A stretch of DNA of 64,000 bases from Aliterella atlantica CENA595 (GTDB lineage: Bacteria > Cyanobacteriota > Cyanobacteriia > Cyanobacteriales > Chroococcidiopsidaceae). The notes under the pieces are model-generated. The model was not told the origin of the DNA, did no database searches, and saw nothing but the letters and a program-made list of their open reading frames with translations. The position numbers and the translations under genes are program-made. Below, one piece after another: positions 28,053 to 37,318 of the stretch (the stretch's first letter is position 1; each line of letters starts with the position of its first letter). The stretch spans positions 1-64,000 of the forward strand of contig NZ_JYON01000001.1 in assembly GCF_000952155.1 (NCBI RefSeq), given 5' to 3'.

Positions 28053-28487
28053 ATGTTTGTCAATCCTACATTGGTGTGGCTAATAGCAGGAGCAGGTCTT
28101 TGTTTAGCAGAACTGTTTTTGCCTACAGCTTTTGTTGCTTTTATGATGGGCATTAGTGCATTTTTAGTGGCGCTAGTATCGTTGCTTATTCCTAATTTGA
28201 GCTTGCAGGTTGTCTTGTGGTTAGTTTTTTCTACAAGTTTGGTATTATTATCGCGGCGATTTTTACCAAAAGCCAAAAAAGGCAACAAAATTAGAGATGC
28301 AATAATAGCAGAGACTTTAACTGAGATTGTTGCTGGTAAGGAAGGACGAGTAATTTATGAAGGAAATTCGTGGCGGGCGCGATGCGAAGATGTTAGTTGT
28401 GCGATCGCACCTCATCAAAAAGTTTATGTAGTAAGGAGAGAAGGAACTACGTTAATTGTTGTCCCAGAAAACTTATTGCATTCTTAG
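28053..28487 (+). CDS. NfeD-family membrane protein
   Basis: 144 residues. Two or three membrane helices occupy ~8-70 (WLIAGAGLCLAELFLPTAF, then LLIPNLSLQVVLWLVFS). The C-terminal ~60 residues form the OB-fold typical of NfeD (GKEGRVIYEGNSWRARCED, VYVVRREGTTLIV). It precedes the SPFH gene by 15 bp. NfeD-type proteins commonly pair with stomatin-like proteins in one operon. Confidence 0.9.
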   Translation: MFVNPTLVWLIAGAGLCLAELFLPTAFVAFMMGISAFLVALVSLLIPNLSLQVVLWLVFSTSLVLLSRRFLPKAKKGNKIRDAIIAETLTEIVAGKEGRVIYEGNSWRARCEDVSCAIAPHQKVYVVRREGTTLIVVPENLLHS

Positions 28488-28502
28488 TTTGAGGATAAAA
28501 AA

Positions 28503-29483
28503 ATGGAACAATTATTTTTATTAGTATTTTTAGCTTTAGGTGGTTCGGCGCTAGCAGGTACAGTTAAAGTAGTCAATCAAGGAAATGAAGCTTTAGTAGA
28601 AAGATTGGGGAGTTATAACAAAAAATTAGTACCAGGATTAAATTTTGTTGCGCCATTTGTCGATAGAGTTGTGTACCGCGAAACAATTAGAGAAAAAGTT
28701 TTAGATATTCCGCCGCAGCAATGTATTACCCGCGATAACGTATCAATTACTGTAGATGCGGTAGTTTATTGGCGGATTGTCGATATGGAGAAAGCCTACT
28801 ACAAAGTAGAAAATCTTAAATCGGCGATGGTGAATTTGGTATTGACGCAGATTCGGGCGGAAATGGGACAGTTAGAATTGGACGAGACATTTACAGCGCG
28901 ATCGCAAATTAACGAAATTCTCTTGCGGGATTTAGATATTGCGACCGATCCTTGGGGCGTAAAAGTGACGAGGGTAGAACTGCGCGATTTGATTCCATCT
29001 AAAGCCGTACAAGAATCGATGGAATTGCAGATGTCAGCAGAAAGACGCAAACGGGCATCGATTTTGACTTCAGAAGGCGATCGCGAATCAGCCGTCAACA
29101 GCGCTAGAGGTAAAGCAGAAGCACAACTATTAGACGCTGAAGCTAGGCAAAAAGCAACAATATTGCAAGCAGAGGCGCAACAAAAAACAATTATTCTTCA
29201 AGCCCAAGCCGAACGCCAACAGCAAGTATTAAAGGCGCAAGCTACCGCAGAAGCCCTGCAAATAGTCGCCAAAACCTTGCAAACCGATGCTCACGCCCGC
29301 GAAGCGTTGCAATTTCTCATCGCCCAACACTATTTAGAAATGGGGACAAAAATTGGCAGCAGCGACAGTAGTAAAGTGATGTTTATAGACCCGCGCAGCA
29401 TTCCAGCGACATTAGAAGGAATGCGTAGTATTGTCTCTAATGGGGTAGAAGTGAAGTCAGAAAACGGCTTGCAGCAATCTTAG
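28503..29483 (+). CDS. SPFH/stomatin-like protein (paraslipin)
   Basis: 326 residues, ATG after GAGGA. An N-terminal membrane hairpin (~2-20) is followed by the SPFH domain: [36 protein letters not shown], then [21 protein letters not shown] long Ala/Gln/Glu coiled coil (~185-265) drives oligomer formation. Members form ring assemblies in membrane microdomains and are often tied to membrane proteases. It is co-transcribed with nfeD. Confidence 0.93.
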   Translation: MEQLFLLVFLALGGSALAGTVKVVNQGNEALVERLGSYNKKLVPGLNFVAPFVDRVVYRETIREKVLDIPPQQCITRDNVSITVDAVVYWRIVDMEKAYYKVENLKSAMVNLVLTQIRAEMGQLELDETFTARSQINEILLRDLDIATDPWGVKVTRVELRDLIPSKAVQESMELQMSAERRKRASILTSEGDRESAVNSARGKAEAQLLDAEARQKATILQAEAQQKTIILQAQAERQQQVLKAQATAEALQIVAKTLQTDAHAREALQFLIAQHYLEMGTKIGSSDSSKVMFIDPRSIPATLEGMRSIVSNGVEVKSENGLQQS

Positions 29484-29501
29484 CTCGCAGATAAGGTTAT
29501 G

Positions 29502-29529
29502 TTACGTTAGTAGAAATATACTAACGTAA
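29502..29529. repeat. Inverted repeat after the SPFH gene
   Basis: Perfect 11-bp arms (TTACGTTAGTA and its complement) with a 6-base loop, 18 bp beyond the stop codon. No long T-run. It may end the nfeD-SPFH transcript or bind a regulator. Confidence 0.6.
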
Positions 29530-29655
29530 ATAATCTTTATACATAAATTGTAAAATCCCGTACTTATACTGCACTCATTTTTGATTCCTGCGAGGCAATC
29601 TAGTTGCTATACAGCAGTGTTAGGAGTCAGAACAATGCGATCGCACCTTAAAATT

Positions 29656-29689
29656 CAAATGTCCAAATTCTAATGAATTTGGACATTTG
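29656..29689. promoter_or_regulatory. Perfect palindrome within the toxin leader
   Basis: 15-bp arms CAAATGTCCAAATTC (29656-29670) and its exact complement (29675-29689) around TAAT. It sits between the best start (ATG 29635, with AGGAG upstream) and the toxin's signal-peptide core. The loop and first base of the right arm hold TAA and TGA in the toxin frame. In mRNA it would be a stable hairpin in the early coding region. Confidence 0.7.
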
Positions 29690-29760
29690 CTTTACTATTT
29701 GCTCTTACAAATATCCATAACAGACCCGCTTGGGCATTTTTATCGAGCGTAGATAGTTGT

Positions 29761-31428
29761 TTGCAACAGCCTCAATGTGCAGGTGCGATCGCCTCAGAGC
29801 TAGCGCCAGTAATTGCTACTCCCACAGCACAAGCAGGTGGCACGGTAGTAATTAGTGCAACTACAGCCGCCGGAGCGACCGCTACTTCACAAGCTGTTGC
29901 TGGAGTCACCGTTGTAGGCGACGTTCGTTTAGCTGGCATTGCTGCTTATCATATATGGCAATCGTTACAGAATGGACAAGCTCAAGAAAGAGCTAGGCAA
30001 AGGTATTGTGAAGCTTATCCAACTGATGAGGTTTGTGCACCTTATACTGGCGGACAATCTCCAGGAGTTTCGTATTGGGCTGTAGCTACTGCTGTAAGCT
30101 CTTGGAACTGCCAGATGTTACAGAGTTCTTATGGTTTTCAGCTTGAATATTGTGATGATAGTAGCGGCTATGCCTCTTTTTACGATCTAGCTCATAGAGT
30201 AGGCGCTGGAATCACAGATTTAAAGGGACCAGTTCAATTTCTGGGTTTTAGGCAGGCTTTAGACCAATTTAATCAAGGCTGTTGGTTCATGGATGTGCTA
30301 ACAGCAGATGGATATCGTAGTGAGAGACAAGTCTGCAATTATGGACCTTGGTTTCCTCCTCCTGGCAAGATGAAGTTGGCTGGGATGTTGAGAATGGATG
30401 GACAACCTGATACTGGAGGTAATCCACCTTCTTTACCTTGGCAGGATTGGTCGCCCGAAAAGCGTAGTATCGCGGTGACAACACTCAAAGAAACTGATTG
30501 GCAAGAGTTTATTAAATCAATGCCCGAAGGCGGCAGATTAGCTCCAGGCGATAGGCTTGATGCTCCTACAATTGTCTTACCAGGACTGCCTCTTGATGAC
30601 CCAACAACACCAGAAGACGATCGCCTAACCAAAAAGATTCCTGGATCTTGGACTGTTCCTAGTCCTTACCCTGACTTAGACCCAAATCCATCGCCATCTC
30701 CTTCCCCATCACCTAGTCCATTACCCTATCCGTTTCCTAGCCCTACACCCTCACCAAGTCCATCCCCTTCTCCAACTCCCTCACCTTCACCAACACCTAG
30801 CCCTTCGCCTACACCCCCTCCTCCTTCAAACAATACCGACCCACCGCCCGCGCCTAATACGCCTCCACCAGACGAACCACCGCCACCAGCAGAAAATTCT
30901 GCGCCTGCACCCTTAACTCAAGACTCTGTAGTTATAGATACTCAAATAGCGATCGCCTTGAATAAAGCAGCTATAGGGCAAAATTTAGATAACGGACAGC
31001 AAAGTGCCTTTAATTGGGTTAAGCAACAACAATCTAATGGCGCAGACATCCGTGTAAACGACATTGTGGAAACAGAAATACAAAATTATGTATCACCCTA
31101 TGAAAAAGTACCTACTACCGCCGAGCGGAGTAGCCCAGAGTACCAAAAATTAGTTCAAGAATTAGAACAAAATGGTGTAGGGAACAAACCCCCCAAAGGT
31201 GTAAACGATCGGAATATTGTTGCGGATGTTTTCTTTGCAGAGACCGAACCAGGAGTTATACCAACTTTAGCCACTCAAGACAAAGGTATATATAACAAGC
31301 TCGCACCCATAGCAGGCATAAATCCAAGCAAGATAAAAGGTCAAGAAGGAATACCAGGAGCATACCCCAAAGGCTTTAGAGTCACATTGCAAGGTAAAAC
31401 TATTCGTGTGATTGTCCCACCTAAATGA
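29761..31428 (+). CDS. Candidate polymorphic toxin with C-terminal PIN-like domain
   Basis: 555 codons from TTG 29761, but the frame is open upstream to 29677 and encodes a hydrophobic signal-like core (IWTFALLFALTNIHNRPAWA). Two stops (29671-29676) separate it from ATG 29635. An Ala/Gly-rich region (~10-65) and a Cys/Trp-rich region (~80-250) precede a Pro/Ser/Thr linker (~305-385). The last ~165 residues look like a PIN nuclease: Asp in SVVIDTQIAIAL, Glu in VNDIVETEIQNY, Asp in VNDRNIVADVFF and Asp in LATQDKGIYNKL. A long exported body, linker and nuclease tip, followed by a small gene, is the layout of polymorphic toxins. Activity is inferred. Confidence 0.65.
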   Translation: MQQPQCAGAIASELAPVIATPTAQAGGTVVISATTAAGATATSQAVAGVTVVGDVRLAGIAAYHIWQSLQNGQAQERARQRYCEAYPTDEVCAPYTGGQSPGVSYWAVATAVSSWNCQMLQSSYGFQLEYCDDSSGYASFYDLAHRVGAGITDLKGPVQFLGFRQALDQFNQGCWFMDVLTADGYRSERQVCNYGPWFPPPGKMKLAGMLRMDGQPDTGGNPPSLPWQDWSPEKRSIAVTTLKETDWQEFIKSMPEGGRLAPGDRLDAPTIVLPGLPLDDPTTPEDDRLTKKIPGSWTVPSPYPDLDPNPSPSPSPSPSPLPYPFPSPTPSPSPSPSPTPSPSPTPSPSPTPPPPSNNTDPPPAPNTPPPDEPPPPAENSAPAPLTQDSVVIDTQIAIALNKAAIGQNLDNGQQSAFNWVKQQQSNGADIRVNDIVETEIQNYVSPYEKVPTTAERSSPEYQKLVQELEQNGVGNKPPKGVNDRNIVADVFFAETEPGVIPTLATQDKGIYNKLAPIAGINPSKIKGQEGIPGAYPKGFRVTLQGKTIRVIVPPK

Positions 31429-31526
31429 TTATTCGTTGAATTTTCCGAAACTTAGTAGTTGAGTTAGTAAAATTGCCAATAGCTGCAATTTTACTAACTG
31501 ATAGTTAAATAAAAAGAGTCAATTAA

Positions 31527-32132
31527 ATGCCATCAAATCCTACAAACAAAATGCCCATACCTGTAGAGTTAAATAGAGAAATACCCTTTGTCAATGCAGT
31601 TTACAATATTATTGAAGGCAAAGACGATTTAGATGCTGCTGTAGGTATATTGAAACAACAAGAACAAGCTCATGGTGTATTCATTCATTATGACGAGTTT
31701 CATGCTCTTTGGGGTTTAGATTTAATTCCCAAACAACCACCTGTTGATGCAACACAAATGCTAGCTTTAGCAGCTAATGATTGGGATGAGTTCATAGAAA
31801 ATTATGTAGAAGTTAAGGCTTATTCTGATGAAATTAAAAACTTTGAAACCAAACTGTTTCACTTTTTAGACGACACGTACATGGTATTAGATGGCTCAAA
31901 ATTCGCTTGCGACTGTCTGCTTACACTTAATGACGGTAGTATCTGGACTTTTGCTATGGGCGCATGGGGTGAATATTTAGCTGACTGGGCAAGGCAAAAT
32001 CTATGGATGCAACATGCACTTAATGACTATTTCAATGAGGTTAATACTTTTTACGGCGATGTAGTGGTCAAAGACTACTACACATGGGCAACTACAGCCA
32101 AAGCTGTAATTGAGCGTAAATGTTCTAAGTAA
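31527..32132 (+). CDS. Candidate immunity protein for the PIN-like toxin
   Basis: 201 residues, acidic, no signal peptide, ATG 98 bp after the toxin stop. Sequence examples: LNREIPFVNAVYNIIEGKDD, ANDWDEFIENYVEVKAYSDE, YLADWARQNLWMQHALND. It is rich in Trp, Tyr, Asp and Glu, as many nuclease-neutralising proteins are. I do not recognise a family. The role is inferred only from its place directly behind the toxin, its size and its acidity. Confidence 0.5.
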   Translation: MPSNPTNKMPIPVELNREIPFVNAVYNIIEGKDDLDAAVGILKQQEQAHGVFIHYDEFHALWGLDLIPKQPPVDATQMLALAANDWDEFIENYVEVKAYSDEIKNFETKLFHFLDDTYMVLDGSKFACDCLLTLNDGSIWTFAMGAWGEYLADWARQNLWMQHALNDYFNEVNTFYGDVVVKDYYTWATTAKAVIERKCSK

Positions 32133-32155
32133 CCTATAGTGCGATCGCCTATCTT

Positions 32156-32185
32156 GTAAGGTGCGTTGCAAACAACGCACCCTAC
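32156..32185. repeat. GTAGGGTGCGTT palindromic repeat, copy 2
   Basis: Arms GTAAGGTGCGTTG (32156-32168) and CAACGCACCCTAC (32173-32185), one mismatch, loop of 4. It lies between the convergent immunity and TPR genes. Confidence 0.8.
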
Positions 32186-32205
32186 TGGGCAAATAGGAAA
32201 AACTG

Positions 32206-33744
32206 CTAAGGCTCAGATGGTGGGATAAAAGGATCTGGCGTAATAAAAGCATTATCAAAACTGCGACAATACCAAATACCTAATTCTCTAGCAGATTTAA
32301 GCTGTTTTAAAGCAAGGCGGCGATCGCCTGTGCGATCGTGTGCGGCTCGATTTCCCTCGCGGCGAATGTCTTGAAACATTCTATGCATATCGTCAGGCAA
32401 ATAACCAGTATAGTGCAAGCGATTGAGTAAATCGAGTTGCGGTTCTTCTGGCAGCAAATATACGCCAACTTTTTTAGCAACTAATTGGGCTAATAATTCG
32501 CCAAATTGTCGCAGTTTCATCAAACAAGTGACAGGATCGTTGGTGTAATATTGCTCGGCTAATGTTGCTAAATTTGCTAGCTGCGGCTCGTATGTTTGCA
32601 AAAAAGCAAAGTTACCTAAATTGCTGGTATCTGCTCTAAAGCTAGGCGACTGAAATTGTTTTAATTGATTTAGAGTTTTATTGTAGTTATCCCAGTCTTG
32701 TTTGGCACAAAATTGACTAGCTGCTATTTGCCGATCGCTAATTGCTTTTTGCATTTCTTCTTGATGAGCGTAAGCTTGAGCGCGACTTAAATAAGCTTCG
32801 GGGTAATCGGGTTTTATGGCGATCGCTTGAGAAAAATCGCTAATTGCACCTTGGTAATTGCCCATCGCCATACAAACATCGCCTCTTGCTACGTAGCTCA
32901 TAGCATCTTGAGCATCGATGTGTAAAACTTGGTTGAGATCGCCCATCGCGCCCAAACAATCGCCAACTAAAAAGCGTAGTTTACCTCGGTTGCGTAGCGC
33001 GATCGCGTTTTGAGGATTGAGTTCTAAAGCGTTGTTGAAATCAGCGATCGCACCTTGCTTGTTGCCCATTTTACTTTTGACAATCCCGCGACAACAATAC
33101 ACTTTTGCATCTTTATCGTCTACCTGAATTGCCCAATCTAAAGCTTGCAAGGCTCCTATACAATCTCCCTTTTCTGCCTGCTGTAGAATCTGCGTTAAGA
33201 GTTGCTCTTGAGACAGTAATTGTGTTGGCTGTTGTTGCACTTTTTCTTGCATTTTCGCAGTCGAAAATTGCAGTTTCTCAATTTTTTGCAAACAATTACG
33301 GCAACTTTCCTTATCGTTTGCTGCCAAATATAATTGCGCCGCGTGTTTGAAACTAGAAATTGCAGTTGGAAACATCGTTAACTTGGTCTCAATTGTCCCT
33401 TTGAGTTGATGAGCGGGTGCATAGTTAAAGTTGCAACTAATTGCCGATTGGATATCTGTCAAAGCACCAGAGAAATTTTTTAACTCCAAACGCCCAAAAG
33501 CACGCGCAAAGTAAAACTCCATTCTGCTTTGGTCGTGTTTTAATGCTTCTGTATAATCAAAGACGGCTGCGTGTAGATTGCCTATGTTCGCATAAGCTAG
33601 TCCTCGACGATAATAAGCTTCGGCTAAATACGGATCTAGGGCGATCGCTTGGCTAAAAGTTGCGATCGCTCTCTTGTAGTTTCCTTGATGCGCTTGTTCT
33701 TTGCCCTTGTCGAGATGAGATGGCTCTATATTTGGCGCTGGCAA
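32206..33744 (-). CDS. TPR-repeat protein with DUF4145-like C-terminus
   Basis: 512 residues from a TTG start preceded by GGAAG. About seven TPR units cover ~10-345 (GNYKRAIATFSQAIALDPYL, LAEAYYRRGLAYANIG, and similar). The C-terminal ~115 residues (LAEQYYTNDPVTCLMKLRQF, RREGNRAAHD, LKQLKSARELGIWYCRSF) resemble the DUF4145 module seen at the ends of some restriction and defence proteins. It is cytoplasmic, a probable scaffold. The link to its neighbours is unknown. Confidence 0.8.
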   Translation of the reverse strand: MPAPNIEPSHLDKGKEQAHQGNYKRAIATFSQAIALDPYLAEAYYRRGLAYANIGNLHAAVFDYTEALKHDQSRMEFYFARAFGRLELKNFSGALTDIQSAISCNFNYAPAHQLKGTIETKLTMFPTAISSFKHAAQLYLAANDKESCRNCLQKIEKLQFSTAKMQEKVQQQPTQLLSQEQLLTQILQQAEKGDCIGALQALDWAIQVDDKDAKVYCCRGIVKSKMGNKQGAIADFNNALELNPQNAIALRNRGKLRFLVGDCLGAMGDLNQVLHIDAQDAMSYVARGDVCMAMGNYQGAISDFSQAIAIKPDYPEAYLSRAQAYAHQEEMQKAISDRQIAASQFCAKQDWDNYNKTLNQLKQFQSPSFRADTSNLGNFAFLQTYEPQLANLATLAEQYYTNDPVTCLMKLRQFGELLAQLVAKKVGVYLLPEEPQLDLLNRLHYTGYLPDDMHRMFQDIRREGNRAAHDRTGDRRLALKQLKSARELGIWYCRSFDNAFITPDPFIPPSEP

Positions 33745-34407
33745 TACTAGCTTCCACTATATCTCAGCTATTTACGCTCTTGGGCGATCGCTTTCTTTTA
33801 CTTAAAGACTGTTTCCCCAAACTTAGCTAATATCACAATTTGACTATGAAACAATAGTATTTATAAAAGCTTTAATATCAGGTATTTATCTCAGTAGTAT
33901 TACGTAAGCTGTTTTAGTAAATTTACTTAATATCACTCTAAAGTAATATCCACAAAGCCTTTAGCTGACAATACTTACTCCTTCCAGACAAGTTCATTAT
34001 TTCTTTACGATTAATTTATCAATTTTACACCTATACACAAGTTATCTATGACACTGTAGAAATTACTGATACGCGATACAAAAAACGAGCATACGTTGGA
34101 AGTAGAGGTACAGTCTAATTTGCTTCAACTTAGTTAAAAGCAAAACAGTTCGCACCGAACTTGGGTTTGCAGGGGTAAAACATTCAGGGTTATTCATCAT
34201 CAAAGCTAGTAGTTACTTACGCGAAAGATGATGGTTGTGCATTTACATCGATTAGATACATCGCTAATCCAATTGCCCAAACAGCAGAACATCAAGCCAA
34301 TAGCCAAGTTCTGTCCAGTAAAAAGAGCGACTACAAAAATTTATGTAGCTGACTCAAACCTTCTTCCTTTGACCTAATTTTCTAGACAACAACAGAGCAA
34401 TCAAATC
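33745..34407. promoter_or_regulatory. Long intergenic region upstream of the PTPA-CTERM gene
   Basis: About 660 bp between divergent genes. It contains a perfect small palindrome AGTTCG-CAC-CGAACT (34147-34161) of operator type. An ATG-started 49-codon frame (34228-34377) is too weak to call. A+T-rich stretches near 33840-33960 may hold promoters. No RNA gene is seen. Confidence 0.45.
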
Positions 34408-35187
34408 ATGATGGATACAATTTTCACCAACAAATCCGCCCGCAAGCTTCTACCGATCGCTGCTAGTTTTGCTGCTGTATATGGAGTATCTACTCCAGCT
34501 AATGCTTTTACTATCGGTTCGTTAAATCCCGACTCTGCGCCTGGCATCCATGCGAACAAAGCACCCTATACTGTAGGAATTACCAGTGCTGATGTTGGTA
34601 AAACATTCAGTACCTACTGGATTCTAAAAGGTGCTACTACTCAACCGCTCAAAGCGAAAGCATATTTCAAGGTAACTGAGCTAACTAGCTCAAACCTTTC
34701 CTTAGATACTGTACTGTTCAATCGTACAGATGACTCATTCCGAGCAGCACTAACAAATTTAGGGTTAGGTGTCAGTCCTAACGCTAACAAGGTTTCCTTC
34801 AAATCCAAAGGCGATGTATTTAAGTACGCTTATGTAGAAACTGGAAAGCAATACTTTCCTGGAGGATACCAAGACATTGATGTTTGTATCAATACAGTCA
34901 AAACTGGTTCCAAGAGCAACTGTGCTGGTGGAGCTGTCAAAGATGGCTTGCAAGCAGGTGATAAAGATATTTTTGGACTTGACATTGCAGGTAAATACGG
35001 GAATAACCCCACTGTAACTTTACAGACCTTTCCAGTTAAGTTTCATACTTCTGAAGGTATCTATGAACTATCGGCAAGTAAGCCTCGTGAAGTTCCTACA
35101 CCAGCAGCTACTTTAGGCATCATAGCTTTTGGTGCTATCAGTGCAGTTTCCACACTCAAGCGCAAATCAAAGTCTATTACCGAATAA
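34408..35187 (+). CDS. PTPA-type PEP-CTERM sorted protein
   Basis: 259 residues. A signal peptide ends near TPANA (residues ~1-32). The mature domain has two close cysteines (VCINTVKTGSKSNCAGG). The C-terminus is a tripartite sorting signal: VPTPA (229-233), a hydrophobic helix (ATLGIIAFGAISAVSTL) and a basic tail (KRKSK). In PEP-CTERM proteins the motif is cleaved by exosortase; the PTPA form is a cyanobacterial variant. It stands 33 bp upstream of a cyanoexosortase A gene, so it is very likely its dedicated substrate. Confidence 0.88.
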   Translation: MMDTIFTNKSARKLLPIAASFAAVYGVSTPANAFTIGSLNPDSAPGIHANKAPYTVGITSADVGKTFSTYWILKGATTQPLKAKAYFKVTELTSSNLSLDTVLFNRTDDSFRAALTNLGLGVSPNANKVSFKSKGDVFKYAYVETGKQYFPGGYQDIDVCINTVKTGSKSNCAGGAVKDGLQAGDKDIFGLDIAGKYGNNPTVTLQTFPVKFHTSEGIYELSASKPREVPTPAATLGIIAFGAISAVSTLKRKSKSITE

Positions 35188-35220
35188 ATCGGCACTCATA
35201 ACTTCAGCGGATTATAGCTC

Positions 35221-36105
35221 ATGAGAGTAACTGACCTAGGCTTAAATAGTTTGTTAGTTAAGCCTAACCTCTGGCTGCTGGGGGTAACAGCAGCTTTAAT
35301 TGCTATCCACATTAATGCCGTCAGCAAGTTTGATGGTGACATCGACAAAACGAGCATTAGTGTGGTCTGCTGGGGGGTTTTTTTGCTATTGATAAGTAGA
35401 AAACATCAAACTTTAAAACTGCAAAGCGATCCAATTTCTAGCCTTGTCGGTTTAGCTTTGATGTTTTCGCTCCTAGTTAGGAGTATGTTTGTACATATTC
35501 CTAACGATATCTTAGTAGAAATTTCACCCCTGTTTACTTTTCTAGGTCTTGGGCTGTTGGCTTCTGGCTTTAAAGGGCTAAAGCAATACGGGCAAGAAGC
35601 GATGGTCATTTTTATAATGGTACTTCCTCAAGTATTAGTAGCAACACTGGCTGAAAAGTTTGTCGATCTAAATGCGATCGCAGCCCAATTTTCCTATTAT
35701 CTTCTGTGGTATAGCGGTTTTAACGTTCAGCTTCAGGGAGTTAATATCATCTTGCCTACTGGTTCGGTAGAAGTCTATTCTGGCTGTTCGGGTTTGATTC
35801 CGATGCTGATGATGTTTAAACTGTCAGTGCTGTTTTTAGTGATGTTTCCCACTAAGACGATTGAGAAGATTTTTCTCCCTATAGTCGCCGTATTTATAGC
35901 ATTTATTGTCAATGGCTTTCGGATTGCTTTGATGGCACTTTTGGTTGCCTTCTCCAATGCAGCAACGTTTGACTACTGGCATGAAGGGGACGGCTCGCAG
36001 ATATTTTCTTTAATTTCTATCTTCATTTTTGGGCTACTTTGTCGTTTCCTACTGCAACAGGATAGCTCGGCAGATTTAAGCTCTACAAGCTTAAAACAAA
36101 TATGA
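35221..36105 (+). CDS. crtA: Cyanoexosortase A
   Basis: 294 residues with about eight membrane segments. The exosortase catalytic residues are present: Cys189 in VEVYSGCSGLIPMLMM, Arg234 in IVNGFRIALMALL and His254 in FDYWHEGDGSQIF. Exosortases are membrane cysteine transpeptidases that process PEP-CTERM proteins during export, usually in exopolysaccharide producers. It overlaps the associated-protein gene by 4 bp (ATGA) and follows the substrate gene. Confidence 0.93.
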   Translation: MRVTDLGLNSLLVKPNLWLLGVTAALIAIHINAVSKFDGDIDKTSISVVCWGVFLLLISRKHQTLKLQSDPISSLVGLALMFSLLVRSMFVHIPNDILVEISPLFTFLGLGLLASGFKGLKQYGQEAMVIFIMVLPQVLVATLAEKFVDLNAIAAQFSYYLLWYSGFNVQLQGVNIILPTGSVEVYSGCSGLIPMLMMFKLSVLFLVMFPTKTIEKIFLPIVAVFIAFIVNGFRIALMALLVAFSNAATFDYWHEGDGSQIFSLISIFIFGLLCRFLLQQDSSADLSSTSLKQI

Positions 36106-36776
36106 TCTGGCAACAACTACGTACTCCATTTCTGGCGATCGCTTTTGTCGGGTTAGTTTCGATTTTTGCTAAGTCAGTCACCGATCCAACACTAGGTAAA
36201 CCTACTGCTTATACTTTTCCTGCTGCTGTACCTTTATCTGGGTGGCAGCCTCAAGTAAATCCTACACCAGTAAAGACTCAAGCTCCTCAAGCCAAGCAAC
36301 TGCTATCTAAGAGCAAGAGTTATCGCTATACCCGCAATAGCTACCAACTAGATGTAAATATGCATTATTTAGTTGGCACTAGCGGCGACGAGCAACTTTT
36401 TATGAGAAACTATACTGCTATTCCCATAGATAGCAAGCAGCTTGCTCCTGCGGTACGCTATCAAAAAGGGATTGGCTACTACCAACTATTGAGCGATCGC
36501 TCCTTTGCTCACCTGGTTGCTTGTATCAACCCCCAAGGCGAAAGTACAGTCACCCGCAAACAGTTTTTGCACAATCGCAATACCTACGACCTCCAACCGA
36601 GTAATATTTTACTGTGGCTAACTGCTAAAAGCGATTTGCGCGATCGCCGCTGTCTGTGGACTCATCTGACTATGCCCTTAAATCGGGCTGTAACCCCACA
36701 AGCAGCTTATCGGCAGCTAGAAACCACTTGGATTTCCCTCTCGCAATGGTGGACTCCACGCTTTCCGCCGCTGTAA
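36102..36776 (+). CDS. Cyanoexosortase A-associated protein
   Basis: 224 residues with one N-terminal membrane anchor (LAIAFVGLVSIFAKSV) and a soluble rest: LSGWQPQVNPTPVKTQAPQA, RYTRNSYQLDVNMHYLVGTS, DRRCLWTHLTMPLN. Start codon overlaps the cyanoexosortase stop (ATGA). It matches the family found next to cyanoexosortase A, analogous to EpsI partners of other exosortases. The precise role is unknown. Confidence 0.88.
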   Translation: MIWQQLRTPFLAIAFVGLVSIFAKSVTDPTLGKPTAYTFPAAVPLSGWQPQVNPTPVKTQAPQAKQLLSKSKSYRYTRNSYQLDVNMHYLVGTSGDEQLFMRNYTAIPIDSKQLAPAVRYQKGIGYYQLLSDRSFAHLVACINPQGESTVTRKQFLHNRNTYDLQPSNILLWLTAKSDLRDRRCLWTHLTMPLNRAVTPQAAYRQLETTWISLSQWWTPRFPPL

Positions 36777-37318
36777 ACAAGGTTGACAGTTAAATTACGA
36801 TTTTGATTTGGCGATCGCATCAACCATACGCGATCGCTATTTCTTTTTATCTATGTCTATGGTATAATATAGTATCAGTACAACTATGTTGTGCTAAAAA
36901 TTAGGGTTTTCAGTAAAATTGCTGGGGTTTTCTGTAACGAAAGTTATTTAATTATTTACCCATTACTGAAAATAGTCAAAATAATTTATAAAAATTAATA
37001 TTAATTGCTGTAATAGCTGCGGATAAAGGCGTTCAACGAAATATTTTGTCATTATCAAGTCAGGTTTCATTCGATACCTAGAAAAACTTGATAAGATTTA
37101 CCATTTCTTTATAATGAATTCACTACTACTTTATCCACTCGAACACCAATAAACTTATAAAGAATATAGAGCAATCTTGCTTTGAGGAAGTGCAGATATC
37201 TCACTGCAAGTTCTATTCGTGCATTTGCCAAGTCCAAATATTATAAAGCGGCACAAATACTTCTTGGGAGCCGATAACTTTTACCCGCCTGTATTTCGAT
37301 AAATGGATATTTAGAACT
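36777..37318. promoter_or_regulatory. Intergenic region at the head of the EPS cluster
   Basis: About 540 bp, A+T-rich. Two HIP1-like sites near 36810-36840. The promoter of the long plus-strand cluster beginning at 37319 is probably here; no terminator or RNA structure is convincing. Confidence 0.45.

Noticed and set aside
30660..30900. Pro/Ser/Thr repeats in the toxin gene as a DNA repeat or frameshift zone
   Set aside because: The frame is unbroken and the low complexity matches a normal protein linker.
34228..34377. 49-codon ORF ahead of the PTPA-CTERM gene
   Set aside because: No ribosome site, no recognisable composition, and an A+T-rich intergenic setting.
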